Assembly (NCBI GenBank): GCA_902627335.1
Contig: CACOIV010000009.1
Coordinates: 1 to 54,886, forward strand
Length of the DNA stretch: 54,886 bases
Source of the DNA: an uncultured Prochlorococcus sp.
GTDB taxonomy: Bacteria > Cyanobacteriota > Cyanobacteriia > PCC-6307 > Cyanobiaceae
Reading direction: 5' to 3'
Under the pieces are notes generated by a model. That model saw only the letters and a program-made list of their open reading frames with translations. It did not search any database and was not told the DNA's origin. The position numbers and the translations under genes were made by a program. Shown here piece after piece: positions 28,610 through 38,467 of the stretch (position 1 is the stretch's first letter; each line of letters opens with the position of its first letter).

Positions 28610-29385
28610 ATTCTCATAATAAATTAAGAGGTTTATGCATAAAATCAACCCCACTTGGTGAGAATGATCGCTTAATTACAGTACTTTCTGATGAACAAGG
28701 GATTATAAGATTAGCAGCACCTGGTGCAAGAAAACCCAAAAGTAGTCTTTCTAGTGCAACTCCTTTGACACTTTTAGATTTTCAAATTGTTGGAAGAAAA
28801 AGTCTCAAAAAAGTGAGCCAACTAAAAATTATAAAGAGTTACAGTAAGGTCGGTTCAAGCATAGAATGTCTGGCTGCAGCTCAAGCTATAACAGAATTGA
28901 CATATCTACTTATAGGTAGCAGTGATACTCAAAGTAATTACTTATCTACAGTTCTTTTTCACTTAGAAAGAATAAGCGAATTTAAATTTTGTGATCAGAA
29001 TGAATATATACTCTTGGCAATAAGTATACAATCTTTAATTCATCTTCTCGCTATTGGAGGTTTGAGTTTACCACTTCATTATTGCTGTAAAACTGGAAAA
29101 CAAATTAACCCACCTATTGGGAATTGGGAATGGAGTTGTTACTTTATACCAAATGAGGGATTTTCCATAATAGAAGACAATAGGAGTCTCCTTAAAATGA
29201 ACGCCTCCGAAATTGCATTAATGCAAAGGTTATTCTTTCCAGAATTACCAATTAAGAAAGATGGAGAACTATTAGGCCCAGAAAAAGTATGGTTAAGAAT
29301 CCTAAAAGTAGTAAGTAATTGGATACCTGCTCAATTAGGAAAAGAATTATCCTCTTTAAAAATTTTAAGAGAATTTTATGAATAA
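28606..29385 (+). CDS. recO: DNA repair protein RecO
   Basis: 259-residue RecO, which loads RecA at gaps with RecR. N-terminal OB-fold with GLCIKSTPLGENDRLITVL and IIRLAAPGARKPKS, followed by a helical domain. A partial cysteine set (CCKTGKQ) appears where some RecO proteins carry a zinc finger. Start overlaps the DeoC-like stop, so translation is probably coupled. Confidence 0.93.
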   Translation: MNSHNKLRGLCIKSTPLGENDRLITVLSDEQGIIRLAAPGARKPKSSLSSATPLTLLDFQIVGRKSLKKVSQLKIIKSYSKVGSSIECLAAAQAITELTYLLIGSSDTQSNYLSTVLFHLERISEFKFCDQNEYILLAISIQSLIHLLAIGGLSLPLHYCCKTGKQINPPIGNWEWSCYFIPNEGFSIIEDNRSLLKMNASEIALMQRLFFPELPIKKDGELLGPEKVWLRILKVVSNWIPAQLGKELSSLKILREFYE

Positions 29386-29461
29386 AATTTAAATATTATT
29401 TTTTTGCAATTTTAAATTTATCTCTTTTGCTATTAATTTAATATGTAGTATAAAGAATTCT

Positions 29462-30616
29462 GTGGTTCATATAGCTTGGTTAGGTAAGAAATCACCATTT
29501 TGCGGCAATGTTAGCTATGGCAAAACAACAACAGAGCATTTAAGAAAAAGAGGATATAAAGTAAGCTTTATTCATTTTGATAATCCAAATAATAAAGAAG
29601 AATCAGAAGATCTATTTTTAGCTAATGATCCAGAAGTAAGTCTTCCTTATCTTATAAAATCACAAGTTTATACTATACCTTCACCCAGAGCAGAAAAAAA
29701 ACTAAAAAATTCTCTAAAAAAACTTAACCCCGATATTGTGCATGCAAGTTTAACTTTGTCACCTCTAGATTTCAGATTACCTGAAATTTGCCAACAAATG
29801 AAAGTACCATTGATTGCAACTTTTCATCCTGCATTCGATTCAAAAATTAGAAATTTAACAGCAAGCACACAACAATTAACTTACCAACTTTATGCTCCAT
29901 CATTAAATAAATATGATAAAATTATTGTCTTTTCATCATTACAGAGAGATGTATTAGAAAAACTTGGTATTAATAAAAGTAAACAAGTCATAATACCCAA
30001 TGGGGTTGATCATAATATTTGGAAACCAGCATTATCTTTCAACCAAAAATATTTATTAATTAAAAAAAAACTAGGTGATTATAGAATTTTTTTATATATG
30101 GGAAGAATTGTTAACGAAAAAAATATTGAAGCTCTTCTAAGAGCTTGGCGCCAAATAAAGAAAAAAAATTGCAAACTCTTGATCGTTGGTGATGGTCCAA
30201 TGAAGCCTATACTTGAAAATAATTTTTCTGATAAGAAAAATAATGATTTGATTTGGTGGGGAGAAGAATCTGATCTTGAAAAAAGAGTTGCAATTATGCA
30301 AATTGCAGAGGCATTTTTTCTACCAAGCTTAGTTGAAGGATTATCTTTATCTCTTTTAGAAGCTATGTCTACAGGAACAGCTTGTATAGCCTCTGATGCA
30401 GGAGCTGATGGTGAAGTATTAGAAAATGGAGCGGGGATTGTAATTTCAACTGATAATGTTACAACTCAATTAAAAACTATAATTCCAATTCTAATTGACA
30501 ACCCCAATCTATTAAAAACACTTGGTGAGAGGAGTCGAAAGAGGATTTTAGAAAAATATTCTATAGAGAAAAATATTAACTCTATAGAAAAAATTTATAA
30601 GGAAATGTATAAATAA
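29462..30616 (+). CDS. Glycosyltransferase family 4, possibly DgdA-type galactolipid synthase
   Basis: GT-B glycosyltransferase of 384 aa. The C-terminal nucleotide-sugar site is LLIVGDGPM, FFLPSLVEGLSLSLLEAMSTG (split over about residues 283-303) and the EX7E helix. The N-terminus VHIAWLGKKSPFCGNVSYG is like cyanobacterial proteins I recall as digalactosyldiacylglycerol synthases (DgdA/Ycf82); the match is from memory. Starts at GTG 29462. Convergent with proC. Confidence 0.75.
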   Translation: MVHIAWLGKKSPFCGNVSYGKTTTEHLRKRGYKVSFIHFDNPNNKEESEDLFLANDPEVSLPYLIKSQVYTIPSPRAEKKLKNSLKKLNPDIVHASLTLSPLDFRLPEICQQMKVPLIATFHPAFDSKIRNLTASTQQLTYQLYAPSLNKYDKIIVFSSLQRDVLEKLGINKSKQVIIPNGVDHNIWKPALSFNQKYLLIKKKLGDYRIFLYMGRIVNEKNIEALLRAWRQIKKKNCKLLIVGDGPMKPILENNFSDKKNNDLIWWGEESDLEKRVAIMQIAEAFFLPSLVEGLSLSLLEAMSTGTACIASDAGADGEVLENGAGIVISTDNVTTQLKTIIPILIDNPNLLKTLGERSRKRILEKYSIEKNINSIEKIYKEMYK

Positions 30617-30621
30617 TAAGA

Positions 30622-31434
30622 TTAGCTAAATTCTTTACTTTTTTTAGTAGCAGCAATTATTGCCTCTATAAGAGCAGATCTTAAACTTTTCTCCTCTAAA
30701 ACTCTTAATGCGGAGATTGTCGTACCGCCCGGTGAAGTTACCATATTTTTTAAATCGGATGTAGTAATTTTTGAGTCTTTTAACAACAATATTGTCCCTA
30801 GAATCATATCTAAGACAAGTTCCTCTGATAATTTTTTTGAAAGACCTCCATTTAATCCTCCATCACTTAAGGCCTCAACTATTAATGCAATAATTGCAGG
30901 AGAAGATGAAGTTAATGCTAAGAAAATATCAAGATATTCTTCAGAAAATTCAAAGACCTTACTTGAATTTTTAAAAAAGTTTTTAACAAAGTTTTTTTCA
31001 TCCTCATTAATTCTATCCCCCCAAGAAATAGCAGTTAATCCATTTCTTATCGTAATTGGAATATTTGTAACAGCCCTAACACATTTATGGTTAGGGAATT
31101 TTTTTTCTAATTTACTGATAGAAATCCCTGCGAGAATAGACACAAGAATATTATCTGCATTTTTTTTAGTATTAATTTCTTCAATATTCTCTAGTTGTTG
31201 AGGCTTAATAGAAAGTAATTTAGTGGGGCAATTCCATACTAAATGTGATTTGTCAGACGATACTGGAAAAATATCAATATTATGTTTGTAAAACTTTTTT
31301 ATATTTTCAAAACTTTTTTGAGAATTTACTAAGCATATTACTTCATTTGATTTTATTAATTTCTGATCGAGTATAGGAGTAATTATTGCTTTAGCAATAT
31401 TTCCAAATCCTATTACACCTAGCTTATATGACAC
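30622..31434 (-). CDS. proC: Pyrroline-5-carboxylate reductase
   Basis: Last step of proline synthesis. N-terminal NADPH motif GVIGFGNIAKAI; C-terminal signature TTSDLKNMVTSPGGTTISAL. 270 aa is normal. It lies 3 bases downstream of sepF, the last gene of the minus-strand run that starts with der. Confidence 0.95.
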   Translation of the reverse strand: MSYKLGVIGFGNIAKAIITPILDQKLIKSNEVICLVNSQKSFENIKKFYKHNIDIFPVSSDKSHLVWNCPTKLLSIKPQQLENIEEINTKKNADNILVSILAGISISKLEKKFPNHKCVRAVTNIPITIRNGLTAISWGDRINEDEKNFVKNFFKNSSKVFEFSEEYLDIFLALTSSSPAIIALIVEALSDGGLNGGLSKKLSEELVLDMILGTILLLKDSKITTSDLKNMVTSPGGTTISALRVLEEKSLRSALIEAIIAATKKSKEFS

Positions 31435-31437
31435 CTT

Positions 31438-32004
31438 TTATGAATAAGCTGATAATTTAGATTCGCCCCAGGCAGGTTCAGGGGCAGAGTTGGTTTCTAA
31501 ATCTGATTCATAACTTGATTGAATTTTTTTAGAGGGCGAAGCCTCTTCTTGAAAAGAGCTTGTGACACTTACACAACTTGGTGCAAATAAAAATATACTT
31601 TCCCCTATTCTTTCTTGATGTCCATCAATTGCATAAGTTCCTCCTGCTACAAAATCAACAGCTCTTTGCGCCTGATCAGGATCCATCATTGTAAGATTTA
31701 GAATTATAGTTTTTCTCTCTCGCAATGCCTGAATAGCTTGAGGCATTTCATCAAAACTTCTTGGTTCAATGAGGTTAACCTCAGAAGATGTACTTGAAAT
31801 ACCTGGCATTCCAACAACCTTTGATGATTTATTCATAAATTCAAAAGGATTTGAATTTGAAAGAGACCTCAAATTTTTATTATTTTGTTTGGATAAATTC
31901 TGAGAATTAAATTCATCTTCAGAGACATAATCTAGTTCATCAAAATCATCATCCAAATAGTCATCGCCTGCTACAACTGCTTTTAATCTAGAAATAAGTG
32001 ACAC
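31438..32004 (-). CDS. sepF: Cell division protein SepF
   Basis: FtsZ-binding protein. An N-terminal amphipathic anchor ([11 protein letters not shown]) is followed by an acidic linker around residues 14-40. The conserved SepF core is [15 protein letters not shown] and [16 protein letters not shown]-terminal low-complexity tail follows. The cyanobacterial form is also called Cdv2. 145 bases separate it from pipY upstream, so a separate promoter is likely. Confidence 0.94.
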   Translation of the reverse strand: MSLISRLKAVVAGDDYLDDDFDELDYVSEDEFNSQNLSKQNNKNLRSLSNSNPFEFMNKSSKVVGMPGISSTSSEVNLIEPRSFDEMPQAIQALRERKTIILNLTMMDPDQAQRAVDFVAGGTYAIDGHQERIGESIFLFAPSCVSVTSSFQEEASPSKKIQSSYESDLETNSAPEPAWGESKLSAYS

Positions 32005-32149
32005 CTTTAGATCCTCTCTGAATTTTGAAAGTTAAAACAAACTAGGTAATTTTATTCAATTAAGAAATCTACCTATACTTAAATAACGTTAGTTATGATT
32101 TATCGCAAGTTAAATACTAATAAATTTACTTAATATTACTAATTAAAAA

Positions 32150-32788
32150 CTAAATAATTCTGTCTCCAAATATTAATGAACCTAATCTTATCCATGTCGA
32201 ACCTGCTTCAACAGCTTCTTTCCAATCTTGGGACATGCCCATGGAACATTCTGTTAATAAAAGGGAATCTGCTAAAGATCTACATTTCTTAAAAAGATTG
32301 AGATTATCTTTTGAACTAAGTCCTTTAGGATTCATAGTCATTAAACCAATTAATTGTATTCCTTTAATTAATTTGATTTCATCAAAATTACTTACTAAAT
32401 CTTCTCTATACATTCCTCCTTTATCTGGATCATCTGACAATTTAATTTGAATCATTATTTTTGGAGTTTTATTAAGTTCAATAGCAACTTTAGATATTTT
32501 TTGCAATTTTTTTAAAGAGTCTACAGAGTGTATATAATCAAAATTTTTTACTATTTTTGTAATCTTATTACTTTGTATTTTTCCAATAAAATGCCATTTT
32601 AATTTTTGATAGCTTATTAGATCATGCTGCTTTATTTGGGCTTCTTGAACCTTACTTTCCCCAAAATGTTGCTGCCCTAAATCATAAAGACTTTGTATAT
32701 TTTTTGAATTTGTATACTTACTTACAGCCAGTAAATTAACATTTTCAGGTAACTGTTTTTTTAGTGTTAAATAATTTAAATTTTTCAA
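32150..32788 (-). CDS. pipY: PLP homeostasis protein PipY (YggS/PLPBP family)
   Basis: Single-domain PLP-binding protein. PLP-lysine region in NLLAVSKYTNSKNI; the C-terminal STWIRLGSLIFG is the family ending. GESKVQEA and WHFIGKIQSNK are conserved YggS motifs. 212 aa. It follows pipX at a 4-base gap, the pairing for which the cyanobacterial gene is named. It may link PLP homeostasis to the PipX/PII system. Confidence 0.93.
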   Translation of the reverse strand: MKNLNYLTLKKQLPENVNLLAVSKYTNSKNIQSLYDLGQQHFGESKVQEAQIKQHDLISYQKLKWHFIGKIQSNKITKIVKNFDYIHSVDSLKKLQKISKVAIELNKTPKIMIQIKLSDDPDKGGMYREDLVSNFDEIKLIKGIQLIGLMTMNPKGLSSKDNLNLFKKCRSLADSLLLTECSMGMSQDWKEAVEAGSTWIRLGSLIFGDRII

Positions 32789-32792
32789 ATAA

Positions 32793-33059
32793 CTATATAA
32801 AAGTTTGTTTAAATAAATTTTCCCATTTGGGCAAATCTTCAGAAGATTGCCTTCTGGCTTTTTGTAAATTTATTTCTGCTTGATTTCTTGCATCTAAATA
32901 AGGAATTACTTCAAATAAAATTTCTCGCTCTTTAATAGTTACTAAAAAAAACATTTTCTGTGCATATAGTGTCGCATACAAATCTTTATCCTCATTAGCA
33001 GGAGAGACTTGATATAGCATTCCAAATGTCGGGTGATTTAGATAGCGCTCTGAACTCAA
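32793..33059 (-). CDS. pipX: PipX, coactivator of NtcA
   Basis: 88-residue Tudor-like protein. The N-terminus RYLNHPTFGMLYQVSP and YATLYAQKMFFLVT are typical PipX. In cyanobacteria PipX binds PII (GlnB) when nitrogen is plentiful and NtcA when it is scarce. Its own gene forms a tight pair with pipY. 15 bases separate it from the ecfT stop upstream. Confidence 0.94.
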   Translation of the reverse strand: MSSERYLNHPTFGMLYQVSPANEDKDLYATLYAQKMFFLVTIKEREILFEVIPYLDARNQAEINLQKARRQSSEDLPKWENLFKQTFI

Positions 33060-33074
33060 TTTTAAAAATGTTAT

Positions 33075-33989
33075 TTATAGAGAACCATACTGTTTTCTGA
33101 GATAAATTGCTATGTAAATGAACAATATAGATAAGAAATTTAGGAATATAGTAAAGATTCTTGGTTTCTCTAGAGGTCTAAATCTATTAATTTTTATTTG
33201 CAAGTCACCCTTTGAAAGAAGAGATTCGGCTCCCTGATCAACTCTTAACAAAATATTTAAAAAAATTCTTTCAATAATACTCAAAAGAACTTTAAATGAA
33301 TTTTTTAAACCTAACTTTCTATAGTTAATAGATCTCACTGAAACTGATTTTATGATATTTTGAAATTCTTCTTGAACTAAAGGGATAAATCGCAAAGCTA
33401 ATAGCAGTTGAAATAACCATTTTTCAATTGGGATTTTGAATCTCCTTAAAGGATTTAAAAACCAACTTAATGCCCATACTATATCTTCTTTTAATGTAGT
33501 CAAAAGAACTAAATTAACGCTTTGTACAACTGTAAAAATAAGAGTTGAAGTTTTGATACCTAATTCAATTGCTCTTCTCGAAATGCTGTAAGGACCGATA
33601 CTTAAAAAACCAAATTTTTTAAGAGATATCTCAAAGACATTCCAATTTGAATCATTTGTAAGATTTATAGCTAATTCATTTGGATCTCTAATTAAAATAT
33701 CTAAATTAGAAATATTTGATGTCGCAAAGATAGATAATATTCCTATAAAAAGTGCAAGAAAAAGCAAAATAGTAATAGATCTAATCCAAATCCTAAAAGG
33801 CAATAAACTTATAAATGTAATTAGCAGCAAAACTGATGCTAAGCTAATTCTCCAAATTGGTCCAGACCAAATTGGACTAATAAGAAAGATTGAAAGAATA
33901 ATCAACTTTAATCTACTATCAATTTTTTTTAACCAACTTTTATTACCATCAACATATTGCCCTAAAGATAATTCAGTAATGAAATTCAT
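33075..33989 (-). CDS. ECF transporter T component (CbiQ/EcfT family)
   Basis: Membrane protein of 304 aa with about six hydrophobic segments. The cytoplasmic coupling region carries the two Ala-Arg-Gly-like motifs of EcfT in degenerate form ([14 protein letters not shown] and RGAESL-like [10 protein letters not shown]). The ATPases and S component are not in the window. It overlaps der by 4 bases (ATGA). Substrate unknown. Confidence 0.85.
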   Translation of the reverse strand: MNFITELSLGQYVDGNKSWLKKIDSRLKLIILSIFLISPIWSGPIWRISLASVLLLITFISLLPFRIWIRSITILLFLALFIGILSIFATSNISNLDILIRDPNELAINLTNDSNWNVFEISLKKFGFLSIGPYSISRRAIELGIKTSTLIFTVVQSVNLVLLTTLKEDIVWALSWFLNPLRRFKIPIEKWLFQLLLALRFIPLVQEEFQNIIKSVSVRSINYRKLGLKNSFKVLLSIIERIFLNILLRVDQGAESLLSKGDLQIKINRFRPLEKPRIFTIFLNFLSILFIYIAIYLRKQYGSL

Positions 33990-35362
33990 AATGTACCATC
34001 AATTAAACTAATTCCTTTCTTTGTGATTTCTCGATCTAATGTTCTTTGCTGTTTACCTCTCCAAATTAAAATTATAGGAGTACCTTCAAACCCTAAATTA
34101 ATTCTGAATTGCTTTTCAATATATCTTCTATAAGTACTACCAAATAACTTAGGATCATTTACAAAAAGTGTAAAAGTAGGAGGTTTATTCCTTACTTGAG
34201 TTCCATAATATATCCTACCTTGTTTGCCACTCCTTTTTGTAGGAGGATTTTTCCAACTAATTGCTTCCTTTATAACTTCATTTACAACTGAAGTTGTTAC
34301 CCTTCTTCTATGCTGATCAACAGCACTTAGAGCAAGTCCAAATAAATCCTTAACTCTTTTTCCCGTTAAAGCAGATATGAAAGTCATTTTTGACCAATGC
34401 AAAAAATAAAGTTTTGATCTGAATTCTTTTTCGACATCATAAATTGTAGAGCTATCTTTTGAAATAAGGTCCCATTTATTAACTACTATGAGACATGCTC
34501 TGCCTTGTTCTTCGATTCTTCCTGCTAAGCGTTGATCTTGCTCAGTTACTCCATCAACGGCATCTAGCACTAAAAGGCAAATATCACTTCGATCGATTGA
34601 TTTAAAAGATCTATTTATGCCAAAAAACTCTGGGCCATATTTAACATTTTTTTTTCTTCTAATACCAGCTGTATCAACTATTTTCCATATATTATTACCT
34701 TCTTCAATTATGCTATCAATTGAATCTGTAGTTGTACCACTTATTTCACTTACAATTGCTCTTTGATTGCCACTCATTACATTTAGCAGACTTGATTTTC
34801 CAACATTTGGTCTACCAATAATTGAAACACAGATATTATCTTTTTCATCAAGGATATTTTTTTCAGGCAATTCATTAAGAACTAAATCCAGTAGATCTCC
34901 AGTACCTGATCCATGAATTGCAGAAACTGGATAAGGTTCTCCCAATCCTAATTTCCAGAATTCAGAAGCCATCGACGCCCCTAGGATTGGAGACTCGCAT
35001 TTATTAACTACAATTATTGTCTTATGTTTCCCTCCTCTTAACCATTTTGCAATTGAAAGATCGCCATCAGTAAGTCCTTGCACACCATCAACAATAAATA
35101 AAGCTAGACTAGCTTCCTCTAAAGCGAGTAAAGTTTGCGTTCTAATGTCTGGCAAAAATTCACTATCATCATCAAAAACTAGACCACCAGTATCAATAAC
35201 TTGGAATTCCCTTCCCCCCCACTCAGCGACATGATAACTTCGATCTCTTGTAACGCCTGGTGTATCATATACTATCGCCATGTTACTTTGGCACAACCTA
35301 TTAACCAAAGTAGATTTACCAACATTTGGACGCCCAATAATTGCTATTGAAGGGAGAGACAA
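33986..35362 (-). CDS. der: GTPase Der (EngA)
   Basis: Double GTPase for 50S ribosome assembly. First G domain: [16 protein letters not shown] and DTPGVTRDR; second: [22 protein letters not shown] and DTAGIRRK. The C-terminal KH-like domain has [20 protein letters not shown]. 458 aa is normal. Overlaps the downstream ecfT gene. Confidence 0.96.
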   Translation of the reverse strand: MSLPSIAIIGRPNVGKSTLVNRLCQSNMAIVYDTPGVTRDRSYHVAEWGGREFQVIDTGGLVFDDDSEFLPDIRTQTLLALEEASLALFIVDGVQGLTDGDLSIAKWLRGGKHKTIIVVNKCESPILGASMASEFWKLGLGEPYPVSAIHGSGTGDLLDLVLNELPEKNILDEKDNICVSIIGRPNVGKSSLLNVMSGNQRAIVSEISGTTTDSIDSIIEEGNNIWKIVDTAGIRRKKNVKYGPEFFGINRSFKSIDRSDICLLVLDAVDGVTEQDQRLAGRIEEQGRACLIVVNKWDLISKDSSTIYDVEKEFRSKLYFLHWSKMTFISALTGKRVKDLFGLALSAVDQHRRRVTTSVVNEVIKEAISWKNPPTKRSGKQGRIYYGTQVRNKPPTFTLFVNDPKLFGSTYRRYIEKQFRINLGFEGTPIILIWRGKQQRTLDREITKKGISLIDGTL

Positions 35363-35501
35363 AATAAATTTATCCTTTAGTCGTGTTACTTATACAACTA
35401 TACATTTTTTGATGTTTTCTAACTTTCTAAAAATATTAATAATCAAAAACATTAATAAAATAATTATCAAAATACTTTTTAAAGCATTCCCTTCTAAAGT
35501 T

Positions 35502-36251
35502 TTACATTCTTATCAAAAGCAATGAAAAATATGGTAATTCATCAGAATCATTTTTAGAGGCTTTATCAATCAATTGATTTTCCATACCTAAATTTACTGC
35601 TAAAACAGCTTTATCTAAAATATTATTCGCCTTCAAAACCTTTTTGACACTTTTCCATCTTTGACCAACTTTCATAATTGCCAAAACGGAATTTTTCTTA
35701 TCTTTTATTGAATTAATTAAATCATCAAAATTATCGGGGCATTCTAATATTTCCAAAGTTTCTCCTTGATTAATCAGTTGAAAATTGCCTAGTGCCGCCG
35801 CTAATGAAACTGATGAAATTCCAGGAATTAAATTTATTTTTACTTGTGGATAATTTTCTTTTATCTCATTTATTATGTAAGAGGAACTTGCAAAAATAGA
35901 AGTATCTCCCAAGCACAGCAGTACAACTTTTTTATATCTAGAAATATTTTCAACAATTATTTCCGCTGCTTTTTTCCATATTTCTTGAGGATTATGATCT
36001 TTTCTTCCCATAGGGAAGATAATGGGTATTTTCTTTTTAAACCTTAAATATTTTTTTACTATTTTCAGTGAAAAACTTTCTTTATCAAATCCAGATACTG
36101 GGTAAAAAATAACTTTTGATTTTCTAATAGCCTTTATTGCTGCCAAAGTTAAATAATTTGGATCTCCTGGACCAACACCAACGACGGTTAAAAGTGCATT
36201 ATTTTTCTTAGAAAAAAAATTTTTTTTAAAAAATATATTTATCTTTTTCAT
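35502..36251 (-). CDS. cobI: Precorrin-2 C20-methyltransferase CobI/CbiL
   Basis: Corrin-ring methyltransferase of vitamin B12 synthesis. SAM-binding VVGVGPGDPNYLTLAAIKAI at the N-terminus, then LCLGDTSIFASSSYII and NLIPGISSVSLAAAL. 249 aa fits CobI. In picocyanobacteria B12-type synthesis yields pseudocobalamin. The 27 bases to the MiaE-like gene allow co-transcription. Confidence 0.92.
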   Translation of the reverse strand: MKKINIFFKKNFFSKKNNALLTVVGVGPGDPNYLTLAAIKAIRKSKVIFYPVSGFDKESFSLKIVKKYLRFKKKIPIIFPMGRKDHNPQEIWKKAAEIIVENISRYKKVVLLCLGDTSIFASSSYIINEIKENYPQVKINLIPGISSVSLAAALGNFQLINQGETLEILECPDNFDDLINSIKDKKNSVLAIMKVGQRWKSVKKVLKANNILDKAVLAVNLGMENQLIDKASKNDSDELPYFSLLLIRM

Positions 36252-36278
36252 AATTAATTTACTTTAGTCTTACATTTA

Positions 36279-36887
36279 CTAACTATGTATTCTTGGCATT
36301 GAAAATGTGCTAGAAAGTATTTCTTCCTCTTTTTTTAGTAGTTGATCTAATCTTTTAAAAGTTTCTTCTTTATCAAATTTGCTTTGTGCGAGTTTCCAAT
36401 ATACTCCAAAATGTCTAGCTTCACTCTCAACTAAAGATTGATAAAGATCTCTAGTTGCGCTTTCTTTTGAATTCAATGCAAGAATGCTTAATCTCTCATG
36501 ACTTCTTGCTTCAATTATTCCCGCTATCAAAAAGCTATCAAGCATTCTTAAAGGTTCTTCTTTCCTAATATTTTTTGCAAGTTCAGCACCATAAGGAGGA
36601 GGTTTTAAAGCTTTCAATGAAATTCCTCTTTCTTTAAGGAAAGACAACATTTTTTCGAAATGTTCTAGCTCTTCTCTGGCAATTGGACTTAAGACTTCAG
36701 AAAGATTTGGCTCTGTGGGATATCTAAACATTAATTGTATTGCCACACCTGCAGCTTTTTTTTCACAATGCGCATGATCAATAAGTATTTCAATAGGATT
36801 TTCAATAGCCATTTTTATCCATTTATCTGAGGAAATCACACTTAAATACTTGATATGAAATGATGGCCTTTTAATATCAATTATCAC
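36279..36887 (-). CDS. miaE: tRNA hydroxylase, MiaE-like diiron protein
   Basis: Ferritin-like helical bundle that hydroxylates ms2i6A37 in tRNA in the characterised members. Diiron ligands lie in IDHAHCEKKAAGVAIQLMFR and EELEHFEKML, then EARSHERLSIL and ESEARHFGVYW. 202 aa. It is 2 bases downstream of aroQ, so one operon is likely. Confidence 0.9.
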   Translation of the reverse strand: MIIDIKRPSFHIKYLSVISSDKWIKMAIENPIEILIDHAHCEKKAAGVAIQLMFRYPTEPNLSEVLSPIAREELEHFEKMLSFLKERGISLKALKPPPYGAELAKNIRKEEPLRMLDSFLIAGIIEARSHERLSILALNSKESATRDLYQSLVESEARHFGVYWKLAQSKFDKEETFKRLDQLLKKEEEILSSTFSMPRIHS

Positions 36888-36889
36888 AA

Positions 36890-37327
36890 TTAGTTATCTC
36901 TTAAATGATTAATAATTGCATCCAAGGCCAAAAAATAACTATTAATGCCAAAACCACTTATTATTCCGAGGGCTTTATCAGTCAGATATGACTCTTTTCT
37001 AAAATCTTCCCTCTTAAAAATATTAGATATATGAAGCTCAATGAATGGAATATTTGATCCTACTAATGCGTCTCGAATAGAAATTGACGTATGAGTAAAA
37101 GCTCCAGCATTAATTAATATTCCTTTTACTTTTTTTATGGAGCTCTGAATCTTATCAACAATCTCTCCTTCATGATTACTTTGAAAGCATTCCAAATTTA
37201 TCTTATTTTTATCAGCAACATCTAATAATTCAGATTCAACTTGGCTTAATGTTTTTGAGCCATATATTTCTGGTTCTCTTGTCCCTAATAGATTCAAATT
37301 AGGACCATTTATTAATAAAATATCCAT
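36890..37327 (-). CDS. aroQ: Type II 3-dehydroquinate dehydratase
   Basis: Shikimate-pathway enzyme of 145 aa forming dodecamers. Conserved active-site segments: [20 protein letters not shown] (with Tyr19-type base), [30 protein letters not shown] and [14 protein letters not shown]. First gene of the aroQ-miaE-cobI group. Confidence 0.95.
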   Translation of the reverse strand: MDILLINGPNLNLLGTREPEIYGSKTLSQVESELLDVADKNKINLECFQSNHEGEIVDKIQSSIKKVKGILINAGAFTHTSISIRDALVGSNIPFIELHISNIFKREDFRKESYLTDKALGIISGFGINSYFLALDAIINHLRDN

Positions 37328-37428
37328 TCTTAGAATGCCTATCTTTTCAAATCGTATCTATAAAAAAAGAAAAAAACCAAAACATTTGTGCACAAAGTGA
37401 CCATTAACTGATAAATTTTTAATTGTGG

Positions 37429-37510
37429 GGGTCGGTGCCCGAGTGGTTAAAGGGGGCGGACTGTAAATCCGCTGGCTCTGCCTACGTTGGTTCAAATCCA
37501 ACCCGGCCCA
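37429..37510 (+). tRNA. trnY: tRNA-Tyr (GTA)
   Basis: Cloverleaf read by hand. Acceptor GGGTCGG pairs with CCGGCCC (one G-U). The anticodon stem GCGGA/TCCGC encloses loop CTGTAAA, giving anticodon GTA. The long variable arm is that of a class II tRNA. T arm GTTGG-TTCAAAT-CCAAC. CCA is not encoded. Ten bases before tRNA-Thr. Confidence 0.97.
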
Positions 37511-37520
37511 CTTATATTTA

Positions 37521-37592
37521 GCCCTTGTAGCTCAGCGGTAGAGCACACCCTTGGTAAGGGTGAGGTCTCGGGTTCAAGTCCCGACGAGGGCA
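37521..37592 (+). tRNA. trnT: tRNA-Thr (GGT)
   Basis: 72-base class I tRNA. Acceptor GCCCTTG pairs with CGAGGGC (one G-U). The anticodon stem CACCC/GGGTG encloses TTGGTAA, giving anticodon GGT. T arm CGGGT-TCAAGTC-CCG-type. CCA is not encoded. A degenerate copy of its 3' part lies 109 bases downstream. Confidence 0.97.
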
Positions 37593-37701
37593 TATCCCAA
37601 AAAGCAGCTTCTACAAGGCTTAACAAGAAATTCAAAAGTTGTTAAAGTACAAGTTAATACTAAATGATAATTAATTAGTACGATTAAGATTATTTCGGTC
37701 T

Positions 37702-37746
37702 TCCTTAGTAAAAGTGAGGTTTTGGGTTCAATTCACGAAGATAGCT
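37702..37746 (+). repeat. Decayed copy of the tRNA-Thr 3' part (candidate att relic)
   Basis: Aligned without gaps to 37548-37592 of tRNA-Thr, 33 of 45 positions match, including GTGAGGT and GGGTTCAA. Most differences are G or C in the gene and A or T in the copy, as expected of decay in an AT-biased genome. A 3' tRNA fragment next to the intact gene is typical of integrated elements that use tRNA attachment sites. No integrase is visible nearby. Confidence 0.7.
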
Positions 37747-37823
37747 CTTTCCTAGATATGAATAGATTAAGGGATCATCATTTAGCTCAAAATTAGATAT
37801 ATTGATTAGAGTTGTCCATAATT

Positions 37824-38000
37824 ATGCCTCTATCTCCATATAGGATGCACAGAATTTATATTGCAGCGACTATGAATTATGGTCTAGGTTCCGATAACCC
37901 TGAAGAGATAGCCTATTACAACAGAATCAAAAAACAGATGGAGGATATGGAAAATGATTCAGTAAAAAAAGGTATACCCCTAAAATGGCATGTCCCTTAA
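37824..38000 (+). CDS. Hypothetical protein, 58 aa
   Basis: ATG at 37824 is preferred over an in-frame TTG four codons earlier. Starts MPLSPYRMHRIYIAATMNYG, then a charged helix (EEIAYYNRIKKQMEDMENDS) and KKGIPLKWHVP. Soluble. Family not recognised. First gene after the tRNA-Thr scar. Confidence 0.6.
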   Translation: MPLSPYRMHRIYIAATMNYGLGSDNPEEIAYYNRIKKQMEDMENDSVKKGIPLKWHVP

Positions 38001-38011
38001 AGTATAGATAA

Positions 38012-38107
38012 ATGAATTTAAATACTTTTTTATTAATTGATGGAAGTCTTATGCTTATTGGTCTTCCTTTATTAATGATTCTTAAAGGCAAAAAGAAAAC
38101 TCTCTAA
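38012..38107 (+). CDS. Micro-protein, single TM, 31 aa
   Basis: ATG-to-TAA frame: MNLNTFLLIDGSLMLIGLPL, a hydrophobic helix, then the basic tail KGKKKTL. The positive C-terminus after a TM helix fits a small membrane peptide. It follows the 58-aa gene by 11 bases. Convergent with DUF3764, 1 base apart. No known homologue recognised. Confidence 0.4.
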   Translation: MNLNTFLLIDGSLMLIGLPLLMILKGKKKTL

Positions 38108-38108
38108 T

Positions 38109-38414
38109 TTAATCGCAACAATTATCCTTCGTTAATGAAGCAGTCCAAGAAGATTCATTCATCGTTGAAAGGTCAACTCTGTGAGTTGCCATCCAATCAC
38201 CATTAGCTTCAACAAACTTTTGTACATTACCTTCTGGAGCCTGATGAATAACAATAACCTTTTGAGGATTATCCTTGCTTACACCTCTATAAAGTGGCTT
38301 GATATCAAATTCTGCATGTCTTTTTTCTGCCTCTTCACTTTCAAATATTGCAACCCACTCATTGAAAGTACTTTCAATTTTAAAAGTGAAAACTGAGGTA
38401 ACGGTGCAAGACAT
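38109..38414 (-). CDS. DUF3764 family protein
   Basis: 101-aa protein with DUF3764 features: TFNEWVAIFESEEAEKRHAE, DIKPLYRGVSKDNP, VIVIHQAPEGNVQKFVEA and GDWMATHRV. Predicted small alpha/beta (dimeric barrel-like) fold, function unknown. Its ATG follows directly on a T-run of a hairpin, leaving little room for a free ribosome site (see terminator entry). Confidence 0.8.
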   Translation of the reverse strand: MSCTVTSVFTFKIESTFNEWVAIFESEEAEKRHAEFDIKPLYRGVSKDNPQKVIVIHQAPEGNVQKFVEANGDWMATHRVDLSTMNESSWTASLTKDNCCD

Positions 38415-38439
38415 AAAAAAAAGGAGCTATATGCTCCTT
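38414..38439 (-). terminator. Hairpin with T-run between DUF3303 and DUF3764 genes
   Basis: On the minus strand: AAGGAGC, loop ATATA, GCTCCTT, then eight T running straight into the DUF3764 ATG. It is a normal terminator for the DUF3303 gene. The same hairpin holds the only Shine-Dalgarno-like AAGGAG in front of DUF3764, so it could also gate translation of that gene. Confidence 0.6.
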
Positions 38440-38467
38440 ATTTTATATAGGGTGTCAATGAAACAAA

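Noticed and set aside
35412-35525. 37-codon plus-strand frame between der and cobI
   Set aside because: Overlaps the cobI 3' end and is a Lys/Ile-rich string typical of AT-rich noise.
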